Source: Alphaproteobacteria bacterium
GTDB taxonomy: Bacteria > Pseudomonadota > Alphaproteobacteria > UBA9219 > RFNS01
Assembly (NCBI GenBank): GCA_016124955.1
Contig: WGMR01000007.1
Location: forward strand, 280,103-344,102
DNA length: 64,000 nt
Direction of reading: 5' to 3'
Part shown: in pieces, positions 25,301 through 34,549 of the stretch
Position numbering within the stretch: the first letter of the stretch is position 1
Layout of the letters: the number at the start of each line of letters is the position of its first letter
The notes under the pieces: model-generated
The model's input: only the letters and a program-made list of their open reading frames with translations
Databases searched by the model: none
Told to the model about the DNA's origin: nothing
Made by a program: the position numbers and the translations under genes

Positions 25301-27895
25301 CGCGCCGGTTTCGGCGTTGCTGCGGTCGATGCTGGCGCGGATCGCGAGCACCTTTTCCTCGATCGCCTGCGCGATGTTCTGGGTCACGTCCTGGAAGCGG
25401 GTGGCGACGCGTTCGATCAGGCCATAGGCCTCGCCCGCGCGTTCCTTCACGGTATCACCGACGCCGTTGAAGGTCGCCTGCGCCTGTGACAGATCGCCGA
25501 TCAGGTCTGCGGTCTGCTTCTGCATCAGTGCGCGCGTGTGAGCGGCGTCGTTCTGCAGCGTGCCGGTGACGCTTTGCAGCTGCGCCGCGCCCTGTTGCGC
25601 CACCTGCGTCAGCTGGGTCACCTGTTCGGACACCTGGCCGCCGACGGTGCGGAGCTTCACGACGGTTTCGTCGGCGCCCCGGTTGAAACCGGTGATTTCG
25701 TCCTTCAAGCGCGCGCTCATTTCGTCGAATGCGCGGTGGGTATCGGCCAGCGCGCCTTGCTGCGCCGCCTGGATGCTGCCGAGGCGGCCAAACAGCGTAT
25801 CGACCGTCTGCAGCGCGGTGACCGCGCTGTGATCGATTGTCATGCTGAGATCGGCGGTGCGATCGGTGGTTTGCAGCATCTTCTGCGCGGCGCTGTCGAG
25901 CCCGCGCTGGTAGTCGGCCAGCTGTTCGCTGCCCTGCTGCGTGGTGTCGATGATGCGCGCCAGCGCCTTGCTGACGGGTTCGAGGCCCGCGCCGGAAAGC
26001 TGGGCCAGCCGGTTGCCGGTTTCATCGAGCCGGCTTTCGGTTTCGCCAAGAAGGTTGGTGATCCCGGCAACCTGCAGACGGAAATTATTCTCGCTTTGCG
26101 ATGTGCGGTCGGAAAGCTGCACGAGCACGTCGCGCAGGCCTTGTTCGGCTTCGCGCGCGCGGTCGGCCAGCGTATCTTCGTGGCGCGCGAGCGCCTCGGT
26201 CGCCAGCGAAAGCGATTGCACGCCGTTCTGCGCCACTTCGGCGAGGCGGGCGATGACTTGCTGGTTTTGCGTCGCGCCCTGGCTGAAGCGATCGACCGTA
26301 TGGTCGGCCAGCTCGGTCACCTTGTCGCGCAGGCCCGCGAGCTTGTCCTGGAATTCTTCCATCGAACCCACAGCGGCATTGGCGCGGTCGGAAACGTCGC
26401 GGCCGGTCGAGCGCGCATGTTCGTCGATCGCTTCGAGCTGCAGGATCATGCGGCTCAGCTTGTCGCCGGTCTCGCCAAGGCGGGCATTGCTGTTCTCGGT
26501 CAGGTCGCGCACGCGCTCGGCCGCGCCTTCGTAGCGGCCGGTGGCTTCGGAGACCTGTTCGTTCAGGCGCGCGGCTTCGTCGCGGATGCCGGTTGTGATA
26601 TCGCGCAGACGCTCGATCCCCGCATTGGTGGTGCCATCGAACTTATCGACGGATTTACCGAGAATGTCGGTCAGCGTTTCGGTGGTGGCGGCAATGTGGT
26701 TGACGAGCGATTCAAGCTGCCCGCGGCGCTGCAGCAGGTTGCCGTCGGCTTCTTCGATACGGCCGCTGAAGCTGGTCAGAAGGTTGTGGATCTGATCGGC
26801 CTGCGCCGTAAGGGTCGCACCGAGGCGCCCCGCCTGCTGGCTGGCTTCGCTTTCGGTTTCGGCAAGGCGTTCAGCCGCCGCGCGCAGCGTGGCTTCCGCT
26901 TCTTCGACGCGCCTCGGCAATGCGCTGGCGAGCTCTGCGATACGGTCGCCCTGCGTTGAAAGCAGGTCGGCCGCACGCACGGCTTCGCCGCGCGCGTCCT
27001 GCGCCTTGTCGTAGAACTGTTCGATCTGCAGCTCGACCGCGCGGGTGCTTTCCGCCAGCTTGGCGCTGGCGTTGTCGGCGGCGGCCAGCAAATCGGTTTC
27101 CTGGTTGCGGATCGCGTCGCGCAGCTGCGCGCCGTTTTCGTTGGCCGAGGTGATCGCCTTGGTGATCTGGGTGCTTTGCGTGTCGATATCGGACAAAAGC
27201 TGTTCAAGCTGTTCGCGCACGGAAGCCGTGTTGCGGCCAAGCGCATCGCCGGTTTGCGTCAGGCTGCCATCAAGCGCGCGCAGGTTTTCAAGCCGCTCTT
27301 CGATCAGGCGGTCGAAATCCTTGGCGGCCGCCACAACTTCGCCGGCGCGGCCGACATTGCCCTTGCTGCGTTCAAGCAGATCGACGATGTCCGATTTTTC
27401 AGTCTGCAGCTTTTCAAGCAGTGCGCCGATTTCGGTTTGGCCGAGCTTGCTTGCGTTCTTCAGCAAAATAAGCTGCTGGCGCACGGCGAGATTGAAGCGC
27501 TTGATGCGCGCTTCGGCCGAGCCCTGCTCGTTCAAAATCATGCCGAGCTGACGGCGCAGCGGTTCCGTCGCGGTCTGCACATCGGCGGCGCGCTGCAGAT
27601 AGGCGGCGACCATCCAGATGAAAGCAACGGGCGAAACCACGGCGGAAAGACCGAGCGCCCAGCTGGTGAGCGGAATGCCCGCGAAGCTTTTTGCCGCGCC
27701 TGCGCTGATCAGCACCAAAAGAACGAGCGCGAGCCAGCCGGCGGAGCAGCCGACGCCGAGCCAGAAGGGAAGCGTGGAATAATTTCGGGTTGGCGGCGCG
27801 TGTTCGAAGAACCGGGGTTCGGTGCGCGCGATCTGCTTTGTTTGGGTGCCGGTCTGCTGGGTTCCGGTTTGCTTTTGAGCAGAAGTGTCAGCCAT
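22400..27895 (-). CDS. Giant two-TM coiled-coil protein (apolipoprotein-like repeats)
   Basis: 1831 aa from the ATG at 27895. A short polar, Gln/Thr-rich cytoplasmic tail (1-40) is followed by two close membrane helices (about 44-66 and 76-100) and then about 1730 residues with almost no proline, rich in Ala, Gln, Glu, Leu, Ser and Thr. That composition predicts a nearly continuous helical rod, with recurring patterns such as L-x-E-x-T-x-R-L and D-R-A/S-x. I recognise no enzymatic motif. The topology recalls Caulobacter TipN (two N-terminal helices plus a long coiled coil, a pole marker), but this is twice as long and I see no firm sequence match. Single-gene unit between an acyltransferase and mutS. 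Confidence 0.8.
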   Translation of the reverse strand: MADTSAQKQTGTQQTGTQTKQIARTEPRFFEHAPPTRNYSTLPFWLGVGCSAGWLALVLLVLISAGAAKSFAGIPLTSWALGLSAVVSPVAFIWMVAAYLQRAADVQTATEPLRRQLGMILNEQGSAEARIKRFNLAVRQQLILLKNASKLGQTEIGALLEKLQTEKSDIVDLLERSKGNVGRAGEVVAAAKDFDRLIEERLENLRALDGSLTQTGDALGRNTASVREQLEQLLSDIDTQSTQITKAITSANENGAQLRDAIRNQETDLLAAADNASAKLAESTRAVELQIEQFYDKAQDARGEAVRAADLLSTQGDRIAELASALPRRVEEAEATLRAAAERLAETESEASQQAGRLGATLTAQADQIHNLLTSFSGRIEEADGNLLQRRGQLESLVNHIAATTETLTDILGKSVDKFDGTTNAGIERLRDITTGIRDEAARLNEQVSEATGRYEGAAERVRDLTENSNARLGETGDKLSRMILQLEAIDEHARSTGRDVSDRANAAVGSMEEFQDKLAGLRDKVTELADHTVDRFSQGATQNQQVIARLAEVAQNGVQSLSLATEALARHEDTLADRAREAEQGLRDVLVQLSDRTSQSENNFRLQVAGITNLLGETESRLDETGNRLAQLSGAGLEPVSKALARIIDTTQQGSEQLADYQRGLDSAAQKMLQTTDRTADLSMTIDHSAVTALQTVDTLFGRLGSIQAAQQGALADTHRAFDEMSARLKDEITGFNRGADETVVKLRTVGGQVSEQVTQLTQVAQQGAAQLQSVTGTLQNDAAHTRALMQKQTADLIGDLSQAQATFNGVGDTVKERAGEAYGLIERVATRFQDVTQNIAQAIEEKVLAIRASIDRSNAETGALETTLDTRISLIDRSNERLQEIGTAISASSNRVVTQLQTISDRSERAHETVANSVSQSLNRLDEANMALQRHTGTINEGAQTATASLQKAGTAMAEQGTRLLDLTSKSDQQLRSLAGSASSLAEHTAQIRIAMEQQSAHLVQQLNGAVGKLQETSKQLQQTVETALSGAEQSSGRFDEMSAKIGSNLGAGAEQLQRLTRDAESALSAISGNLNSQLNALEQAALKIAEQQTSVRTANDNQKEELVAMFERLGMAHASSSEAAERTAGRLSETLSAMNRQLAQFNEQTQSSLAAVRTTGAGFADQAGTLTTSAQQAEQQVRAVLSVTASLADQAQKIREQTQTETARAAETLATMLGQIDGSGERLKIQTANVLASIDQASARFASSTRDASGMLVEQTGELSQLAARATEALSGYGTQLREQQEQLASVEGEAAKRTQSIASVAQQASQRLSELNSQLLQSESNAGETTAEMIERIGAVRAAVQRDLQELTHQAELAAGQAATASQRIGEAESRLQSTAERLRGEGERIPAIIGNSVSQMEATTTHLRQHAEQVAKTLGSSTTLFSETAHAANGVLGQLGLRVKAAAEEAKESITYFAKLMAEQVDAMQDGTGNFSAEQQKLLQQANATVAEVLLAGERLTSLRESAETAATKFGVQLQNLDVQASVVSERLGGSSVALQQQIGLLAEATKRSESQIQTATAGSREQMDKVRTMLQAEVTSINNGFAQMATQLEDMYAGIKKATSGTFEDIEQMAGRFRAASEGGVDLMARKTLDLRALTEQAAELLNGFGKQLDNQLDRLTVTTEQIAAQDGKIGSDITKALKHFEGVGKQLEINRDLLSNMGEQITRRMADISNNTEDQIRNLAEQAEAAANMVRNATSTWEETTESLARGAISARGEVVSVSHAMDALQEKASTMRGTLQQQGEQLITSLAQLIAQLESAGDSMQYSADPLVNKIENSLKKIS

Positions 27896-27943
27896 GACTG
27901 CCTCGAAAAAATGAGCGGAAAACAAAAAGGTAACGGTTTGCTG

Positions 27944-28001
27944 CAACCGGCCTGGAACCGGTTGGCTGGCATACCGCCATCGAAACGATAGGCACTTTAT
28001 A
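27944..28001 (-). promoter_or_regulatory. Leader hairpin and possible -10 of the giant gene
   Basis: In the 186-nt gap upstream, CAACCGG (27944-27950) pairs with CCGGTTG (27958-27964). A TATAAA (27996-28001, minus strand) is a plausible -10 with no good -35. Nothing else is recognisable in the gap between this gene and mutS. Confidence 0.3.
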
Positions 28002-28081
28002 GAGTCTGTTGCCGGAATGGAAGTGATTCGCGAACCCTAAAGCCATGCGGAATCAGCGTGTTAACCATAAAAGCGCATGTG

Positions 28082-30784
28082 CTAGGCCAGCTTCTTCAAC
28101 CTGTACAGTTCTTCCAAGGCTTCTTTGGGCGTGAGATCGTCCGGGTTGATGGCCTTCAGCGCTTCCAGCGCCGGCGCGGCACGCGCGGCGGCGTTTTGTG
28201 CGGCTTGCTGCGCCTGAATTTGTGAAAATTCCGGCATTTGCGTGGCCAGCGCGCCCGCATCCCTGCGCTTGTCGGAATTTTCCAGCGCCGCCAGCACCGC
28301 TTCGGCGCGTGCGGTCACGGCGGCGGGCAGCCCGGCCAGCTTTGCGACATGGATGCCGTAAGACCGGTCGGCCGCGCCTTCCGCGATCGCGTGCAGGAAT
28401 ATGATTGCGCCCTCCCATTCCTTCACGGCCATCGTGCGGCACACAAGCGCGCCTAGCCTGGCTTCCAGCGCGGTCAGTTCGTGGTAATGCGTCGCGAACA
28501 GCGCGCGGCAGCGGTTCGCTTCATGCAGATGTTCGATCACCGCCCAGGCAAGCGAAAGCCCGTCAAACGTGGCGGTGCCGCGGCCGATCTCATCGAGGAT
28601 CACGAAGCTGCGCGCGCTTGCCTGGTTGAGGATCGCGGCGGTCTCAACCATCTCGACCATAAACGTGGACCGCCCGCGCGCCAGATCGTCCGCCGCGCCG
28701 ACGCGGCTGAACACGCGGTCAACGATGCCGATTTTCGCCGCGCTTGCGGGCACGAAAAATCCGGCCTGCGCCATGATGGCGATCAGCGCGTTTTGCCGCA
28801 GAAACGTGGATTTTCCCGCCATGTTCGGCCCCGTCAGCAACCAAAGCCGCTGCGCGGGCGCCAGCGAACAATCGTTGGCGACGAAGCTTTCATCGCCCGC
28901 CGCGCGCAGCGCCTGTTCCACGACCGGGTGGCGCCCGCCGGTCACGGCGAAGTTTGTGTCTGCTGTGATAACGGGACGGCAATAACCCTGCTGCGCCGCC
29001 AGTTCGGCCAGCGCGGCGGCGACATCCACCAGCGCGATCGCCTGCGCCGTGGCGCGCACGGCGGCTGCGTTTTCCAGAACCATGGCGGAAAGTTGGGCAA
29101 AAATTTCCAGCTCGACCGCCAGCGCACGCCCGGCGGCGTCAGATAATTTGCGTTCAAGTTCGGTCAGCTGCACGCTGGTGAAGCGCACGGCGGTTGCCAG
29201 CGTCTGGCGATGGATGAAAATATCTTTCATCTGCAACAGCCGGTCGGCGTTGCCGGGCGTGACCTCTATATAGTAGCCGATCACCTGATTGGCGCGCAGC
29301 TTGAGCGATTGCACGCCGGTTTTCTCGATATAATGTTTTTGCAGCGCGCGCATCATTTTGTCGCTGTCGTCGCGCAGCGCTACCAGCTCATCAAGCTGCG
29401 CCGAAAAGCCGGGCTGGATGAAGCCGCCCTCGCGCGCCAGTGCGGGCAGCTCGTGCATCAAGGCGCGATCAAGCTTTTCGATCAGCCGCGCATGCCCGCC
29501 AAGATCGCCTGCCGCCGCGGCCAGATCGGGCGGCAGCCCGGCTTTTTCCGCGCCGAGCAGACCGGCGCGTAACAATGCCGCCTGCTGCAGCGCGGTGCGC
29601 ACGGCGGCAAGATCGCGCGGGCCCCCGCGGCCGAGCGCGAGCCGCGCGAGCGTGCGTTCAAGTTCCGGCGTTTCGTGCAGCGCCGCGCGCAGCGTGCGGC
29701 GCAAATCCGGCTGTTCATGCAAAAACGCCACGCAATCCAGTCTGCGGTTGATGGCGGCTTCGTCAGTCAGCGGCGCGGCCAGCCGCGCGGCCAGAAGCCG
29801 CGCCCCGGCGCCGGTAACGGTGCGGTCTATCGCGGCGAGCAGGCTGCCTTCGCGCGCGCCTTGCTGCGTGCGTGTCAATTCAAGGTTGCGCGCGGTCGCT
29901 GCGTCAATCGCCATCACCGCGTCTTCCTGCACAAGTTGCGGACGCGCGAAGTGCCGCACTTCGCGTTTCTGCGTCAGCTCAACGTAATCGAGCAGCGTGC
30001 CGAGCGCGGCCAGCGCGGCGCGGGAAAGATCGCCGAACGCGTCCGTCGCCGCGACATTATATATGGCGCAGATGCGCCGGGTTGCATTATCGCTGTCGAA
30101 ACGCGCGCCGGGCAGCGGCGCGAGCTGCGCCCGCCACGGCTCCAGCGCGCTTTTCAGTTCGGCATGTTCAAGCAGCCTTTGCGGCACGAGGATTTCGCCC
30201 GGCGCGAGCCGCGCCAGCGCCGCGGCCAGCGCGGGCGCCTCAAGCTCCTGCACCTGCGGCTGCGCCGCCGCGAGATCGAGCCAGGCGAGCGCGAGCCTGC
30301 CCTTTTCTTCTGCCACGCATGCAAGGTGGTTGCTGGCGCGCGCTTCAAGCAGGCTGTCTTCCGTCAGCGTGCCGGGCGTGATGATGCGCACGACCGCGCG
30401 CTCCACAATCGCCTTGCTGCCGCGCTTCTTTGCCGTCGCCGGGTCTTCCATCTGTTCGCAAATGGCGACGCGGAAGCCCTTGCGGATCAGGCGCGCGAGA
30501 TAGGCTTCGTGGCTGTGCGCGGGCACGCCGCACATGGGGATATCCTGACCCTGATGCTGGCCGCGGCGGGTCAGCGCGATATCGAGCGCGGCCGAGGCCT
30601 TTGCCGCATCGTAGAAGAATAGTTCGTAAAAATCACCGAGCCGGAAAAACAACAGCGCATCCGGGTGCGCGGCCTTCAGCGCCAGATATTGTGCCATCAG
30701 CGGCGATGTATCATTGTCTTCGGTCGGGCCGGGCAGCCCGGGCAGGGTGCCTGTTTCCTGTTTTTCGCGTGCGTGCCGGGCCAT
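28082..30784 (-). CDS. mutS: MutS, DNA mismatch-recognition ATPase
   Basis: 900 aa from the ATG at 30784 (a TTG one codon upstream is less well spaced from GGGGA). The mismatch-reading motif is R-L-G-D-F-Y-E-L-F, the ATPase has Walker [10 protein letters not shown] and Walker [11 protein letters not shown], and the domain order (mismatch binding, connector, lever, clamp, ATPase) fits MutS1. It starts mismatch repair with MutL, which is not here. Divergent from pdxJ. Confidence 0.97.
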   Translation of the reverse strand: MARHAREKQETGTLPGLPGPTEDNDTSPLMAQYLALKAAHPDALLFFRLGDFYELFFYDAAKASAALDIALTRRGQHQGQDIPMCGVPAHSHEAYLARLIRKGFRVAICEQMEDPATAKKRGSKAIVERAVVRIITPGTLTEDSLLEARASNHLACVAEEKGRLALAWLDLAAAQPQVQELEAPALAAALARLAPGEILVPQRLLEHAELKSALEPWRAQLAPLPGARFDSDNATRRICAIYNVAATDAFGDLSRAALAALGTLLDYVELTQKREVRHFARPQLVQEDAVMAIDAATARNLELTRTQQGAREGSLLAAIDRTVTGAGARLLAARLAAPLTDEAAINRRLDCVAFLHEQPDLRRTLRAALHETPELERTLARLALGRGGPRDLAAVRTALQQAALLRAGLLGAEKAGLPPDLAAAAGDLGGHARLIEKLDRALMHELPALAREGGFIQPGFSAQLDELVALRDDSDKMMRALQKHYIEKTGVQSLKLRANQVIGYYIEVTPGNADRLLQMKDIFIHRQTLATAVRFTSVQLTELERKLSDAAGRALAVELEIFAQLSAMVLENAAAVRATAQAIALVDVAAALAELAAQQGYCRPVITADTNFAVTGGRHPVVEQALRAAGDESFVANDCSLAPAQRLWLLTGPNMAGKSTFLRQNALIAIMAQAGFFVPASAAKIGIVDRVFSRVGAADDLARGRSTFMVEMVETAAILNQASARSFVILDEIGRGTATFDGLSLAWAVIEHLHEANRCRALFATHYHELTALEARLGALVCRTMAVKEWEGAIIFLHAIAEGAADRSYGIHVAKLAGLPAAVTARAEAVLAALENSDKRRDAGALATQMPEFSQIQAQQAAQNAAARAAPALEALKAINPDDLTPKEALEELYRLKKLA

Positions 30785-30836
30785 CAATATCCCCGAAATC
30801 CGGTAAGGAATTCAATTGGCAAGCCGCCGGTCGCTG

Positions 30837-30866
30837 TTGTGGCTGGCGGCTGGCTCGTGTTAAATC
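30837..30866 (+). promoter_or_regulatory. Possible promoter of pdxJ-lepB-rnc-era
   Basis: TTGTGG (30837-30842), 18 nt, TAAATC (30861-30866; context GTTAAATC, close to the alphaproteobacterial GCTANAWC). It lies in the 121-nt gap between divergent mutS and pdxJ and would leave a leader of about 33 nt. Confidence 0.4.
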
Positions 30867-30905
30867 TCGTGGTCTTTATAGCATCACGGACGGCGGGCAC
30901 AAACC

Positions 30906-31646
30906 ATGCGGCGTTTACGGTTGGGAATTAATATCGACCATGTCGCCACTTTGCGTAACGCGCGCGGCGATGTGCACCCGGAAATCATGCGCGCCGCGCA
31001 CGCCGCGCTGGCGGGCGGGGCCGATAGCATCACGGTGCATCTGCGCGAAGACCGCCGCCATATCCGCGACACCGATGTTGAACGGCTTTGCGCAGCGCTG
31101 GGCGCGCCGATCAATATGGAAATGGCCGCAACCGCGGAAATGGCCGCGATCGCGCTCAGGCTGAAACCGCACGCTGTGTGTATTGTGCCCGAACGGCGGG
31201 AGGAATTGACGACCGAAGGCGGGCTGGATGTGAAAGGCAAGATCGGCGCGCTGCAGCCTGTCGTTACGCAACTTGCGGCGGCGGGCATACAGGTCGCGCC
31301 GTTCATCGACCCGGATATCGCGCAGGTCGATGCGGTCAAGGCCGCGGGCGCGCAGGCGCTTGAATTTCACACCGGCGTTTATTGCAACGCGCGGGGCGGC
31401 GCGCAGACGGCGGCTTTGAAACAGATTACCGATGCCGCGCGCCATGCCGCCGCCATTGGCATTGAAGTGCATGCGGGCCATGGGCTGAATTTTGACAATG
31501 TCGGCCCCATAGCCGCGATTGCCGAAATCGAGGAGCTGAATATCGGCCATTATCTTGTGGGCGAGGCGCTGTTCACCGGGCTCGAAGCTGCCGTGCGGCG
31601 CATGCGTGCCGCTATGGACGCGGCGCGCGGAGGCAAGCCCGCTTGA
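30906..31646 (+). CDS. pdxJ: Pyridoxine 5'-phosphate synthase
   Basis: 246 aa TIM barrel. L-G-I-N-I-D-H-V-A-T-L-R-N-A-R-G, V-H-L-R-E-D-R-R-H-I and the late H-A-G-H-G-L-N are PdxJ signatures. It condenses 1-deoxyxylulose 5-phosphate with aminoacetone phosphate to form PNP (vitamin B6). Usually acpS follows it in alphaproteobacteria; here lepB follows directly after 32 nt. Confidence 0.97.
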   Translation: MRRLRLGINIDHVATLRNARGDVHPEIMRAAHAALAGGADSITVHLREDRRHIRDTDVERLCAALGAPINMEMAATAEMAAIALRLKPHAVCIVPERREELTTEGGLDVKGKIGALQPVVTQLAAAGIQVAPFIDPDIAQVDAVKAAGAQALEFHTGVYCNARGGAQTAALKQITDAARHAAAIGIEVHAGHGLNFDNVGPIAAIAEIEELNIGHYLVGEALFTGLEAAVRRMRAAMDAARGGKPA

Positions 31647-31678
31647 CGTCATAAGGCGCAAGGGGCAGTTTGCCAGCC

Positions 31679-32470
31679 ATGACCCAGCCCAATACCGAAG
31701 AAAACCGGCCCGTTACGTCCGACGCGACCCGTAAATTCGAAAAGGATTACGGCGAAGGCAGCGCGATCCGTACCGTGATTTATGCGATCCTGATCGCGGT
31801 GGTGATACGCACCGTGGCGTTCGAGCCCTTCAATATCCCCTCCGGCTCCATGATGCCGGGGCTGCAGGTGGGCGATTTCCTGTTCGTTTCCAAATTTTCG
31901 TACGGCTACAGCAGCCGCTCGACCGTGCTGGGGGCGATCCCGCTCGAAGGGCGCTTGTTCGGCAAGCAGCCCGAGCGCGGCGATGTGATCGTGTTCAAGC
32001 TGCCGCGCGACCCGAGCATCGATTACATCAAGCGGCTTATCGGCCTGCCGGGCGATGTGATCGCGGTCCGGAGCGGCGAGGTCTGGATCAACGGCGCGCC
32101 GCTGCCGCGGGAACGCATCGGCCCCGTGATGATGGAAGACAAGGCGGGCATGCCGATGCGCCCGGCCATCGAATGGCGTGAAACCATGCCGAACGGTAAA
32201 AGCTATGTGGTGCTTGAAGAATACGAAAACGCGCCGCTTGATAACGCCGGGCCGTTCCGCGTACCCGAAGGGCATTATTTCATGATGGGCGACAACCGCG
32301 ATAATTCGCAGGACAGCCGCACGCGCAATGTCAGCTATGTGCCTTATGAAAACCTCGTGGGGCGCGCGGAATTCACCTTCTTCTCGCTCAGTGCCGCCAC
32401 GCGGTTCTGGCAATTCTGGAAATGGCCGTGGTCGGTCCGCTGGGACCGCATGTTCCAGCAAATTCAATAG
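31679..32470 (+). CDS. lepB: Signal peptidase I
   Basis: 263 aa. One N-terminal membrane helix (about 30-48) is followed by box B with the catalytic Ser in I-P-S-G-S-M-M-P, the Lys box D-Y-I-K-R-L-I-G-L-P-G-D, and box E G-D-N-R-D-N-S-Q-D-S-R. It cleaves signal peptides of exported proteins on the periplasmic side. I used the ATG at 31679; a TTG three codons upstream has better spacing from AAGGGG and may be the real start. Confidence 0.95.
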   Translation: MTQPNTEENRPVTSDATRKFEKDYGEGSAIRTVIYAILIAVVIRTVAFEPFNIPSGSMMPGLQVGDFLFVSKFSYGYSSRSTVLGAIPLEGRLFGKQPERGDVIVFKLPRDPSIDYIKRLIGLPGDVIAVRSGEVWINGAPLPRERIGPVMMEDKAGMPMRPAIEWRETMPNGKSYVVLEEYENAPLDNAGPFRVPEGHYFMMGDNRDNSQDSRTRNVSYVPYENLVGRAEFTFFSLSAATRFWQFWKWPWSVRWDRMFQQIQ

Positions 32471-32472
32471 CC

Positions 32473-33174
32473 ATGGCCGGCGCCGAACCAACCAGCGTCA
32501 ATGTCACAGTGCTGATGCGCGCGCTTTCGCACCAGTTCGCCGCCATGGATTTGCTTGAAGCGGCGCTCACCCACCCTTCGCTTTCCGCGCCGCGCCGCCC
32601 GTCCGGCGCGCCGGCCTATGAACGGCTCGAATTCCTCGGCGACCGGGTAGTCGGGCTCGTGATCGCGGCGTGGCTATACCGAATGTACCCGGATGCGAGC
32701 GAAGGCGACCTGGCGCGCCGCCATACCGGCCTTGTAAACCGCGATGTGCTGACGCGCGTGGCCGAAGGCCTCGATCTCGATCGCTATCTGCGCGTGGCGA
32801 AAAGCGAACGCGTGGCGGGCGGCACGGTTAACGCCGGTATATTATCGGACGCGTGCGAAGCCGTGATCGGCGCGCTCTATCTCGATGGCGGCATGGAAGC
32901 GGCCGAGCGTTTCATCCATAGCGCATGGGAACCGTTGCTCGATGCTGCGGCGCGTCCGCCGATCGACCCCAAGACGGAATTGCAGGAATGGGTGCAGGCG
33001 CGCAGCATGCCGCTGCCGGCCTACCGCGTGGTTTCCAGCGAAGGCCCGGCGCACGCGCCTTGCTTCGTGGTCGAAGTGACGATCAAGGACCACGATCCGG
33101 TGACGGCCGAGGGGTCATCCAAGCGCATTGCGGAAAAGGAAGCGGCCGCAAGGCTGCTGAGGATGCTGGCATGA
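32473..33174 (+). CDS. rnc: Ribonuclease III
   Basis: 233 aa from the ATG at 32473, two bases after the lepB stop. The RNase III signature Y-E-R-L-E-F-L-G-D-R-V-V-G and the second acidic cluster S-D-A-C-E-A-V-I-G-A-L-Y-L are intact. The C-terminal double-stranded-RNA-binding domain ends G-S-S-K-R-I-A-E-K-E-A-A. It processes rRNA precursors and structured mRNAs. Its stop overlaps the era ATG. Confidence 0.96.
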   Translation: MAGAEPTSVNVTVLMRALSHQFAAMDLLEAALTHPSLSAPRRPSGAPAYERLEFLGDRVVGLVIAAWLYRMYPDASEGDLARRHTGLVNRDVLTRVAEGLDLDRYLRVAKSERVAGGTVNAGILSDACEAVIGALYLDGGMEAAERFIHSAWEPLLDAAARPPIDPKTELQEWVQARSMPLPAYRVVSSEGPAHAPCFVVEVTIKDHDPVTAEGSSKRIAEKEAAARLLRMLA

Positions 33175-34067
33175 CGGGCAAAACACGCTGCGGCTATGTC
33201 GCGCTGATCGGCGCGCCGAATGCGGGAAAATCCACGCTTGTGAACGCGCTGGTTGGGCAAAAGGTTTCGATCATCAGCGCCAAGCCGCAAACCACGCGCA
33301 TGCGGATCCTTGGTGTCGCGACGGCGGGGGATACGCAGCTTTGCCTGCTCGATACCCCCGGCGTCTTCAAGCCCAAGCGCACGCTGGACCGCGCCATGGT
33401 CGGCGCCGCGTGGCAATCGCTTGACGATGCCGATGCCGTGCTGCTGGTGATTGATGCGCAGGCGGGGATCGATGCTTCGATCGAGGCGCTGATCAGCCAG
33501 CTCGAAGCCGCGAAGCGGCCCGTGATCGCGGTTCTGAACAAGGTTGATCTTGTGAAGCCGCATGAAAAGCTTTTGCCGCTTGCGGATAAACTGGCGGCGC
33601 ATGCGATCATTGAACAAACCTTCATGATCTCCGCGCTCAAGCGTGACGGCGTTGCCGATCTGCGCGCCGTGTTGGCGCCGCGCATGCCCGAAGGACCGTG
33701 GCTGTTCGATAAGGACCAGTTGACGGATCTGTCTTCCCGCCTGTTCGCGACCGAAATCACGCGCGAACAGTTGTACCTTCAATTGTCGCAGGAACTCCCC
33801 TACGCCGCCGCCGTGATTCCCGAAGCATGGGAAGACCAGCCGGACGGCAGCGTCCGCATTACGCAAAATGTGGTGGTGACGCGCGAAGGGCAGAAGGGAA
33901 TTGTGGTCGGCAAGGGCGGCGCGCGCATCAAGGCGATCGGCACGGCCGCGCGCGGGCAGCTTGAAAAACTGCTCGGGCAGCGCGTACATTTATTGCTTGA
34001 AGTGAAGGTCGATGAGAAGTGGCAGGAACGGGGCGATTTTTACCGCCTGTTCGGGCTTAAGCACTAA
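33171..34067 (+). CDS. era: Era, GTPase for 30S assembly
   Basis: 298 aa from the ATG at 33171 (ATGA overlap with rnc). G1 is G-A-P-N-A-G-K-S-T, G3 L-D-T-P-G-V-F, G4 N-K-V-D, and the C-terminal KH domain has I-V-V-G-K-G-G-A-R-I-K-A-I-G. Era binds the 3' end of 16S rRNA during small-subunit assembly. recO, which usually follows in alphaproteobacteria, is absent; an AT-rich gap follows instead. Confidence 0.97.
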   Translation: MTGKTRCGYVALIGAPNAGKSTLVNALVGQKVSIISAKPQTTRMRILGVATAGDTQLCLLDTPGVFKPKRTLDRAMVGAAWQSLDDADAVLLVIDAQAGIDASIEALISQLEAAKRPVIAVLNKVDLVKPHEKLLPLADKLAAHAIIEQTFMISALKRDGVADLRAVLAPRMPEGPWLFDKDQLTDLSSRLFATEITREQLYLQLSQELPYAAAVIPEAWEDQPDGSVRITQNVVVTREGQKGIVVGKGGARIKAIGTAARGQLEKLLGQRVHLLLEVKVDEKWQERGDFYRLFGLKH

Positions 34068-34549
34068 CCTTGCGGCGGGCCATTCAGACCAAGGCTGCGC
34101 CGCATACGGACTTGCGGGCGCTGACCTAGCGGCAACACATAGGCATCTCGGTCAGCTACGTTATCTGATGCTATGCGCCAGCTGAAATTTGTGGACGCAG
34201 GTGCATACTGGCCGGAGTTTTTTTTGTTTCTCCAGCGGATAAATCTATTCACGATCCATGAAAACCAAGCTTTGTGGTGTTTTCTTGGCCCCGGCTTTAT
34301 TACATCACCCATAACAACCTGCTCAAATCATCGTTTGCGTCAATATCCTCATAATGTCGCACAGCGTGCCGAAAGTAATTACGATAACTTTCATGAAATG
34401 ACTATTTTCTAATAACAAAAAAACGGTAAGTTGGCGCACCCCATTGCGCCACCAGTACCGGCATGGTAGAAGCGCGCGGGCGAAAGAAGAATCTGTCGCC
34501 CAGGAAACGAATAATAACGTATTTTCAATGCACTAGAGGTTCATTGCCC
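34068..34549. other. AT-rich non-coding gap between era and atpH
   Basis: About 480 nt, clearly lower in GC than its surroundings. Two small open frames exist (34064-34312 minus, 82 codons; 34173-34412 plus, 79 codons), but neither has a recognisable product or convincing ribosome-binding site. The minus frame starts ATG-GGT with a weak AGGTTGTT and ends tail-to-tail with era, so it is not fully excluded. TTGCGC-17-TAGAAG near 34444-34472 is a weak promoter candidate for atpHA. The gap may be decayed DNA where recO normally lies. Confidence 0.45.
34432..34451. repeat. Perfect inverted repeat upstream of atpH
   Basis: TGGCGCA (34432-34438) and TGCGCCA (34445-34451), 7-bp arms with a 6-nt loop and no T-run, so not a terminator. 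It overlaps the weak -35-like TTGCGC and could be an operator for atpHA or a relic. Confidence 0.4.

Noticed and set aside
22496-25489. A 997-codon open frame antisense to the giant coiled-coil gene
   Set aside because: High GC and the Ala/Gln/Glu-rich codon pattern of the real gene open this frame. The translation is Gly/Arg/His-rich with no family features and no ribosome-binding site.
34071-34104. TGCGGCG/CGCCGCA stem after era as a terminator
   Set aside because: The loop is 20 nt and no T-run follows, so it does not fit a rho-independent terminator.
34173-34412. 79-codon plus-strand frame in the era-atpH gap
   Set aside because: No ribosome-binding site, no recognisable similarity, and AT-rich sequence with chance openness. 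Kept only as part of the gap description.
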